From Xanthobacter sp. YC-JY1 (GTDB lineage Bacteria; Pseudomonadota; Alphaproteobacteria; Rhizobiales; Xanthobacteraceae), in NCBI RefSeq assembly GCF_021730305.1, contig NZ_CP032674.1:1473001-1537000 (forward strand): a DNA stretch of 64,000 nucleotides. Direction: 5' to 3'. The position numbers and the translations under genes were made by a program. Shown one piece after another: positions 59,013 through 64,000 of the stretch; position 1 is the stretch's first letter; each line of letters begins with the position of its first letter. The notes beneath the pieces were generated by a model, which saw only the letters and a list, made by a program, of their open reading frames with translations, was not told the origin of the DNA and ran no database searches.

Positions 59013-59990
59013 TCACTTGCCGGCGATGTAGCTCGGGTCGTAGTAGCGCTTGAGGTCGAAGGGCTGGCTCTGGGGATCGCCACCCACCGCGGCGTCGATC
59101 TTGTAAAGGTTTTCAAGGCCCGCCGCCGGAACGGAGAGGTCGGCTGGAATGGCCTTCTGCTCCTTCACGATGAAGGCGTAGGAATCCTCGACCACGTCGC
59201 GCGGCGTCTTGGTGTAGGCGGCGAGCACGTCGATGGCCGCATCCTTGTTGGCGGGATTGTCGATGAAGGCAGCCGCCTCCTTCAGCGCCTGCGTCACCGC
59301 GATGGCGGCAGGGCGCGTGGCGGGCGCCTCACCCCAGGACTTGTTCAGCACCAGGGGGGTCTGGACATAAGGCTCGCGATAGACATCGAGCAGCACGGCG
59401 CCCTCGCGCCCGGCGAGGGTGTCGAAGGGGGCGATGAGCAGCGCGCCGGCGACCTGACCATTGCCCATGGCGATGATGCGGTCGCGGGAATTGGCGATGG
59501 AGACCATCTGCACCCCGGCCGGGTCCACACCCGCCTGCTTCAGCTGATACTTCAGGAGGTTGGCGGTACCGCCCTTCACCGCGCCGGCAGTGAGCGGCTT
59601 GCCGGCGAGGTCCTTGATGGACGCGGTGCCCTTGGCGCCGTAGAGGCGCAGGATGGTCTTGTCGAGCACCGCACCGGCGATGATCACCGGGGCGCCCTTG
59701 TCGATGGCGCGCACCGCGAGGTCGCCGAGGGCGATGCCCGCATCCGCGCTGCCGGACGCCACCGCCTGCAGCAGCGCCGGGCTGTCCGACGCACGCAGCT
59801 CGCGCACGGCGATGTTCCGCTTGTCGTAGAAGCCCTTGTCCATGGCGATGGCGTGCAGCCACAACAGCGCACTCGGGGCCAGAACGGCGAGCTTCACTTC
59901 GGTTTTCGGCGCCTGCGCATGAGCCCCGGCGAGCGGAACGCTGAGGGCCAGGGCGGCGGCAACGAGGCGGGGAAGGACGCGCTTCATCAT
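59013..59990 (-). CDS. ABC transporter substrate-binding protein, NitT/TauT family
   Basis: A 325-residue periplasmic protein with Sec leader (VLPRLVAAALALSVPLAGAHAQ). Mature start TEVKLAVLAPSALLWLHAIA, then GSADAGIALGDLAVRAID and IKDLAGKPLTAGAVKGGTAN. First gene of the operon; CGGAGAGAG precedes ATG 59990 (ATG 59987 adjoins). Divergent from the IclR regulator. Confidence 0.92.
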   Translation of the reverse strand: MMKRVLPRLVAAALALSVPLAGAHAQAPKTEVKLAVLAPSALLWLHAIAMDKGFYDKRNIAVRELRASDSPALLQAVASGSADAGIALGDLAVRAIDKGAPVIIAGAVLDKTILRLYGAKGTASIKDLAGKPLTAGAVKGGTANLLKYQLKQAGVDPAGVQMVSIANSRDRIIAMGNGQVAGALLIAPFDTLAGREGAVLLDVYREPYVQTPLVLNKSWGEAPATRPAAIAVTQALKEAAAFIDNPANKDAAIDVLAAYTKTPRDVVEDSYAFIVKEQKAIPADLSVPAAGLENLYKIDAAVGGDPQSQPFDLKRYYDPSYIAGK

Positions 59991-60083
59991 CTCTCTCCGG
60001 GAAGGGGGACGCGTCTTGCCGCGCGTCATCTGCCGAAAGAGTGCTCGATCTTTGAAGGTGCTTCAAGCATAATTCGCAATAGA

Positions 60084-60128
60084 TAGGAATTTTGCGAAAT
60101 TCCTACTGAATGATATAAAGTATCATTC
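60084..60128. promoter_or_regulatory. Two palindromes, putative IclR operators
   Basis: TAGGAATTT (60084-60092) and AAATTCCTA (60097-60105) are perfect 9-bp arms around TGCG. GAATGATA (60108-60115) and TATCATTC (60121-60128) are perfect 8-bp arms around TAAAG. They lie back to back in the gap between the divergent starts at 59990 and 60146, close to the IclR ribosome site. The first resembles known IclR-type sites (GGAA-TT----AA-TTCC). Confidence 0.7.
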
Positions 60129-60145
60129 GTTGGGGGAGGGTGCGG

Positions 60146-60904
60146 TTGGCCAGCAGGATTCTTCAGGTCATGAGTTTGTTTCGCGGACGCCCGTGGCCGC
60201 TGACGGTGGAGGAGATCGCCCAGGAGACGGGCGTGTCCCAGAGTTCCGCCTATCGTGACGTGCAGGAGCTTTGCCGGGCCGGCTTCCTCGATCCCGTCAT
60301 CGGCGCCGGCTATGTGCTCGGCCCCGCCTTCATCGAGTATGATCGGCTGTTGCGGCAGGGGGACACCCTGATCCCCATCGCCTCGCGGGTGATGCACGAG
60401 CTGCTCGACCAGACCACCCAGCGCGCGACGGCGATCCTCTGCCGGCGCTACCGCGACACGGTGATGTGCGTGCACCAGGAGCACGGCAGCGCGCCCCATC
60501 CCATCACCACCTACGAGCGGGGCGTCGCCATGCCGCTCTTCGCCGGCGCCTCCTCGAAGGTGGTGCTGGCCCATCTCGACGACCGCTCGCTGAAGCGCAT
60601 CTATCTCGACAACGAGGACACCATCCGCGCCCGTCTCGGACACGGCGACTGGAAAGCCTTCAAGGCCGAGGTGCGCGCCATCCGCCGCGACGGTGTGGTC
60701 GAGACGGTCTCGGAGGTCGCCGAGGGGCGCGCGGGCATTGCGGCGCCAGTGCTCGTCAACAAGCAGGTCATCGCCGGGGTCAGCCTCGTGCTCGCGGCCG
60801 AGGATCTCGCCGGCGCGTCCCAGGCCATCCGCGCCGCCGTCGTCGATGCGGGACGGCGGATTTCGGAGGAGATCGCCGGCAGCGGCACGTGGGTGGCGCG
60901 GTGA
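60146..60904 (+). CDS. IclR-family transcriptional regulator
   Basis: A 252-residue regulator: winged helix at residues 5-60 (PLTVEEIAQETGVSQSSAYR) and a GAF-like effector domain (CVHQEHGSAPHPITTYERG, MPLFAGASSKVVLAHL). I prefer TTG 60146, six bases after GGAGG; GTG 60140 overlaps that ribosome site. It probably controls the divergent importer-amidohydrolase operon and itself through the two palindromes upstream. Confidence 0.9.
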   Translation: MASRILQVMSLFRGRPWPLTVEEIAQETGVSQSSAYRDVQELCRAGFLDPVIGAGYVLGPAFIEYDRLLRQGDTLIPIASRVMHELLDQTTQRATAILCRRYRDTVMCVHQEHGSAPHPITTYERGVAMPLFAGASSKVVLAHLDDRSLKRIYLDNEDTIRARLGHGDWKAFKAEVRAIRRDGVVETVSEVAEGRAGIAAPVLVNKQVIAGVSLVLAAEDLAGASQAIRAAVVDAGRRISEEIAGSGTWVAR

Positions 60905-61858
60905 TTTTGGGTGCAGTAAGCTACCCTATCTTTAAGCGCGGCAGCAAATGATGGAGCAAAATCGGGGACGTATAAGGCGAGCAGGAAAAGGCCGAAGCCC
61001 ATTGCTGCGGAATGCGAGCGAGCTTAAATGATCTAAATTGAAGAGGCCGGCGGTTGCATAGGATAGAGAAATAATATGGATCACGCCTATATGATCGATG
61101 ATTTAATTGACATGAGGCGATATGTATACGGCAAATTCACCGGCGGATATAATAAGCATTATGAAGATGTTGAATTTGACGGAGTTGTTAGAAAATTTGA
61201 TTTTCAAGCATGTTTAATGTTCCGAATTTGGGTGCCGGCGGGTCTCGAATCGTGTGGTCCTTCTCGTATTTTTATAAATAGCCGCTCAAAATCACCACCC
61301 GATTTCGGCTATGGGCCATGGGGCGAATTTCAACTTGTGTCGGAGTCGTTTGTCGACATCGTCGAGAGGCTCGATCCTGGGGTGCATCAGTTCATACGCA
61401 TCCCAGAAACTTACATAAAGGGTGGGATAAGAATAAATAAGACATACTATATAATGAATGTCGTGAGAACGGTAGATGCATTAGATGTATTGAATTCAAA
61501 CGTCAGGTTGGAAAAGCGGAGAGATTACAGCACTTCAGATATCGTTTACAAATCAAAATATCATATCAATCGTCCAGTAAAATTATCATTTTATCAAAAT
61601 ATTATCTGTAATATTAATATGTGGCGTGGTTCTAGCCAGGATATTGATAGATTATTTTTCTCTAAAAATCTTGTCAGTGAAGTTTTGTCGAGAAAATTGT
61701 CGTCACTTCCTTACATTGTGGTTGATTTGGTCTGATCACGTGTAGGTTCACCACTTGTGAGCGACGCAGAATCCGTCAAACATAATTGCCTTCTTTCCGA
61801 TACCGCGGCGACTCGGTCTTTCGGAGCCGCCGCAGTCGAGGACGTCAGATGCGTGCGC
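60905..61858. other. AT-rich island of probable foreign origin
   Basis: Base composition drops sharply between the IclR gene and the DapA-family gene. Hand counts of 60-base rows give 43% (61261-61320), 38% (61501-61560) and 18% (61561-61620) G+C, against roughly two thirds G+C in flanking genes. Only one gene (61076) is recognisable. No terminal repeats, integrase or tRNA border are visible. Confidence 0.8.
61076..61735 (+). CDS. Imm11-like (DUF1629) immunity protein, orphan
   Basis: A 219-residue soluble protein with codon use unlike its neighbours (many ATA, AAT and TTA codons). The middle and C-terminal segments fit the Imm11/DUF1629 pattern of polymorphic-toxin immunity proteins: FQLVSESFVDIVERLDPGVH then QFIRIP at residues 85-110, TYYIMNVVRTVDALDVLNSN at 123-142, and a final LFFSKNLVSEVL followed by YIVVDLV. 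No signal peptide or membrane helix. No toxin gene is adjacent on either side, so it would be an orphan immunity gene guarding against a toxin delivered by other cells, or a remnant of a toxin-immunity locus. The family call is from remembered pattern, not a search. Confidence 0.6.
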   Translation: MDHAYMIDDLIDMRRYVYGKFTGGYNKHYEDVEFDGVVRKFDFQACLMFRIWVPAGLESCGPSRIFINSRSKSPPDFGYGPWGEFQLVSESFVDIVERLDPGVHQFIRIPETYIKGGIRINKTYYIMNVVRTVDALDVLNSNVRLEKRRDYSTSDIVYKSKYHINRPVKLSFYQNIICNINMWRGSSQDIDRLFFSKNLVSEVLSRKLSSLPYIVVDLV

Positions 61859-62788
61859 TCAGACCAGCGCGCGGGGATCATGCCGGGCGAGGCGGGCCAG
61901 CAGATAGTCCACTTCCGCCCGCGCGGTGGCGGAGAGCGCCGAGCCGGGCTTGCGCTGCGCGTCGGAGGCGATGAAGCCGCGCTTCATCATCACATATTTG
62001 CGCACAGCGAGGCCGACGCCCTGCTGCTGCTCGTAGCGCATGAGCGGCAGGTGGGCATCGAACAGATCATGCGCCTTGTCCCGCTCGCCGGCCTTCTGCA
62101 GGCGCACCACGTCGCCCAGCATCTCGGGGAAGGCGTAGCCGGTCATGGCGCCGTCCGCCCCGCGCTCCATCTCGAAATCGAGGAACAGGCCGCCATTGCC
62201 GGTGAGGATGGAGATGGGGCGCATGGAGCCTTCCTTCTGGAAGGCGCGCAGCGCCGTGATCTTCTCCAGGCCCGGCCAGTCCTCGTGCTTCAGCATCACG
62301 CAGGAGGGGTTCTCCTCAACGATCTGGCGGATGACCTTCGGCGTCATCTGCACGGTGAGGGTGAGCGGATAGTCCTGGATGACGAAGGGGATGTCGGAGC
62401 CGATGGCCTCGATGGCCTGCCGATAGTAGCCGGTGATCTGGTCGTCGGTCCGCAGGGCCGGCGGCGGGGCGATCATGACGCCGGCCGCGCCCTTGTCCAT
62501 GGCGGCGCGGGCCAGCCAGCGCATGGCCGCAAGGCCCGGCGCCGAGACGCCGACGATGACCGGCAGGCGGCCGAAGCCGGCGATGAAGCGCGCGGTGACG
62601 GCGAGGGATTCCTCCGGCTCCAGCTTGGGCGCCTCGCCCATGATGCCGAGCACCGTCACGCCGGTGGCGCCAGCCGCGAGATAGCGGGCGATCAGGGTGT
62701 CGAGGGAGCCCTCGTCGATCTTCCCGTCCGGCGTGAACGGGGTGGGGGCGATGGGGAACAGGCCGGAGGCGCTGGCGTCGAGAAGCAT
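61859..62788 (-). CDS. Dihydrodipicolinate synthase/N-acetylneuraminate lyase (DapA) family aldolase
   Basis: A 309-residue TIM-barrel class I aldolase. Motifs: FPIAPTPFTPDGKIDEGSLD, TVLGIMGEAPKLEPEE (substrate carboxylate loop, GxxGE form), VIQDYP (active-site Tyr region) and the Schiff-base lysine in CVMLKHEDWPGLEK. It condenses or cleaves a 2-oxo acid such as pyruvate with an aldehyde. Coupled, 11 bases apart, with the SDR gene upstream. Catabolic (oxo-sugar acid) rather than lysine synthesis is likely, given the setting. Confidence 0.88.
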   Translation of the reverse strand: MLLDASASGLFPIAPTPFTPDGKIDEGSLDTLIARYLAAGATGVTVLGIMGEAPKLEPEESLAVTARFIAGFGRLPVIVGVSAPGLAAMRWLARAAMDKGAAGVMIAPPPALRTDDQITGYYRQAIEAIGSDIPFVIQDYPLTLTVQMTPKVIRQIVEENPSCVMLKHEDWPGLEKITALRAFQKEGSMRPISILTGNGGLFLDFEMERGADGAMTGYAFPEMLGDVVRLQKAGERDKAHDLFDAHLPLMRYEQQQGVGLAVRKYVMMKRGFIASDAQRKPGSALSATARAEVDYLLARLARHDPRALV

Positions 62789-62799
62789 GATGAAACCGA

Positions 62800-63585
62800 T
62801 CAGATGCTGGCGATGAGGCCGCCATCCACGCGGATGACCGAGCCGTTGACATAGGACGAGGGCGTGCCGGCGAGGAAGGCCACCACGTTGGCATATTCCT
62901 GCGGGTCGCCGTAGCGGCCGACGGGGATGGTGGCCGTGCTTTCCGCCGCCACCTCTTCCACGGTGCGGTTCTCGCGCTCGGCCTTCTTGGCATCGAGGAA
63001 CTTGATGCGGTCGGTCGCGATGCGGCCGGGCAGCACGATGTTGGCGGTGATGCCGTCGCGCGCCACCTCGCGGGAGAGCGTCTTGGACCAGCCCACCAGC
63101 GACAGGCGCAGCGCATTGGAGATGGCGAGGTTGGGGATGGGCGCCACCACGCCGGAGGAGGTGGAGGTGATGATGCGGCCCCACTTGCGCGCCCGCATGC
63201 CGGGCAGCACCCGGTCGGCGATGGCGATCACCGAGAGCACCATGTCGTTGAAGCTCTTGGCCCACAGGGCCGGGTCCTGCCCGGCGGCCGGGGTGGGGGG
63301 CGGGCCGCCGGTATTGTTGACCAGCACGTCCACCGGGCCGAGCTTCGCCTCGATCTCGGCGATGCGCGCATCAATGCCGGCGAGGTCGGAGAGGTCGAAC
63401 TTGAGCGCCATCGCTTCGCCGCCCACGGCCGCGATGCGCTCTGCTACCGCACCTGCGGCGGCCAGATCGATGTCGCCCAGGGCGACCTTCGCGCCTTCCG
63501 CCGCCAGCGTCGCCGCGATGGCGCTGCCGAGCCCGCCGCCCGCGCCGAGCACGAGGGCCGTCTTGCCTTTCAGTCCGAGATCCAT
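62800..63585 (-). CDS. Atypical SDR oxidoreductase lacking the catalytic Tyr-Lys pair
   Basis: A 261-residue SDR. The nucleotide motif VLGAGGGLG (13-20), NNTGG (90-94) and the serine stretch STSS (141-144) are present, but the usual YxxxK reads L153-A-I-S-N157 (NLAISNALRLSLVGWSKTLS), so both catalytic Tyr and Lys are replaced. This is the hallmark of a FabG-like atypical SDR subgroup with SNALR in that place. ATG 63585 follows AAGGATGG. It may use another acid/base or act on an enolisable substrate made by the aldolase downstream. Confidence 0.88.
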   Translation of the reverse strand: MDLGLKGKTALVLGAGGGLGSAIAATLAAEGAKVALGDIDLAAAGAVAERIAAVGGEAMALKFDLSDLAGIDARIAEIEAKLGPVDVLVNNTGGPPPTPAAGQDPALWAKSFNDMVLSVIAIADRVLPGMRARKWGRIITSTSSGVVAPIPNLAISNALRLSLVGWSKTLSREVARDGITANIVLPGRIATDRIKFLDAKKAERENRTVEEVAAESTATIPVGRYGDPQEYANVVAFLAGTPSSYVNGSVIRVDGGLIASI

Positions 63586-63633
63586 GGTCCATCCTTCGTC
63601 ATGTCGGCGCGCGGCAAATCCGTCCGCGGGCAT

Positions 63634-64000
63634 TCAGTCGGCGATCGCCAGTCGACCCGAAGCCGCCGTGCCGGCGGTGCGCGCAAGGTAGTCGGCCTTG
63701 CTGTACTGCATGTGATCGACGCAGAGCTGCGCCAGCGCCCAGCTGTCCGTGCCCTGGAGCAGCTCGATCATGATGTCGTGCTGCCGGCGGGAGAGCTGGA
63801 GCCCGGCGTGATCGGCGAGATTCTTGGCGCGCATGGGCAGGGTATAGCCCATGTAGTCCTGCAGCGTGCGCACCAGATAGGGGTTTCCGCAGCCGGAGAA
63901 CAGCGTGAGGTGGAACAGGTCGTTGGTCTCGTGGATGCCGCGCAGGTTGCCGGCATCGGCATGGCGGCAATAGTCGGCCTGGATCTCCTTGAGGTGGGCG
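63634..64000 (-). CDS. GntR-family regulator, C-terminal FCD domain (5' partial at window edge)
   Basis: The frame is open from the right edge to TGA 63636-63634, about 122 residues. The segment NDLFHLTLFSGCGNPYLVRT and the following helices (ADHAGLQLSRRQHDIMIELL) match the second half of FCD ligand domains, including the DxxFH metal-type motif. The DNA-binding domain lies outside the window. It is on the same strand and 48 bases upstream of the SDR gene, so it may be its operon partner. Confidence 0.8.
   Translation of the reverse strand, partial: AHLKEIQADYCRHADAGNLRGIHETNDLFHLTLFSGCGNPYLVRTLQDYMGYTLPMRAKNLADHAGLQLSRRQHDIMIELLQGTDSWALAQLCVDHMQYSKADYLARTAGTAASGRLAIAD

Noticed and set aside
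56507-59053. An 848-codon open frame on the plus strand opposite the amidohydrolase and COG0523 genes.
   Set aside because: Same reason: antisense shadow of two well-supported genes, no domain, biased composition.
60905-61075. A possible toxin remnant upstream of the Imm11-like gene (for example the short frame 60948-61029 encoding 27 residues).
   Set aside because: Too short, no known toxin motif, no ribosome site; the similarity I looked for was not convincing.
61780-61858. Stem-like sequence with CGGCGACTC and GAGCCGCCG as terminator of the DapA-family or Imm11-like gene.
   Set aside because: The arms mismatch, the loop is long and no T run follows on either strand.

Overview
The window is one contiguous stretch of high-G+C DNA with dense, overlapping operons, alphaproteobacterial in style (many ATGA/GTGA start-stop overlaps, an opgGH pair, numerous NitT/TauT- and Liv-type ABC importers, FCD-type GntR regulators). 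I infer a member of the Hyphomicrobiales, possibly Xanthobacteraceae-like; the sequence alone does not prove the genus. There is no rRNA, tRNA, CRISPR or recognisable insertion sequence. The content is almost wholly accessory metabolism: uptake of small organic acids, nitrogen compounds or xenobiotics, each next to an enzyme set and a local regulator.

Layout. (1) 1-3794, plus: a NitT/TauT-type ABC importer (permease cut by the window edge, binding protein, ATPase) fused by start-stop overlaps to three genes with the split architecture of thiocyanate hydrolase / three-subunit nitrile hydratase, including the CTLCSC metal-binding motif. A frameshifted scar of a KdpE-like response regulator follows. 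(2) 4066-10147: a GntR regulator with two winged-helix domains, a 30-bp palindrome, and a divergent operon (FMN 2-hydroxyacid dehydrogenase, acetoacetate decarboxylase-like, orphan Liv-type binding protein, SDR, FAH-family) ending in a terminator. (3) 10148-21208: a beta-oxidation-like locus (NDP-forming acyl-CoA synthetase, crotonase, NitT importer, non-canonical thiolase, DUF35 protein, two acyl-CoA dehydrogenases) around a LysR gene; the same 19-bp site lies upstream of both transcription units. (4) 21214-29347, minus: Liv importer, AhpD-like protein, NtaA/DszA-type monooxygenase, flavin reductase and CitE-like lyase, facing a LysR gene at 29528.

(5) 30434-34056, minus: opgG-opgH for periplasmic glucans. 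(6) 34211-40895: acyl-CoA ligase, crotonase, MFS transporter, orphan Liv-type binding protein (paralogue of the one in region 2), divergent GntR, and an AcuI-like acrylyl-CoA reductase. (7) 40990-45507: PuuR-like regulator, beta-alanine:pyruvate-type aminotransferase, and a kinase plus class III PLP enzyme pair resembling hydroxylysine kinase / phospholyase. (8) 45574-54836: TetR, TIM-barrel isomerase-like protein, HyuB and HyuA hydantoinase/oxoprolinase subunits, and a divergent NitT importer with an EamA transporter. (9) 54877-60904: NitT importer, dihydroorotase/hydantoinase-type amidohydrolase, COG0523 GTPase and IclR regulator with two palindromes in the divergent promoter. (10) 60905-61858: an AT-rich island holding one gene that looks like an Imm11 immunity protein without a visible toxin. 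(11) 61859-64000, minus: DapA-family aldolase, atypical SDR and the C-terminal end of a GntR/FCD regulator.

The most interesting points are the transporter-linked three-subunit nitrile hydratase/thiocyanate hydrolase-like enzyme, the orphan Imm11-like gene in foreign DNA, the thiolase-like/DUF35 pair with altered catalytic and zinc residues, the kinase-phospholyase pair, and several regulator-operator pairs visible directly in the sequence.
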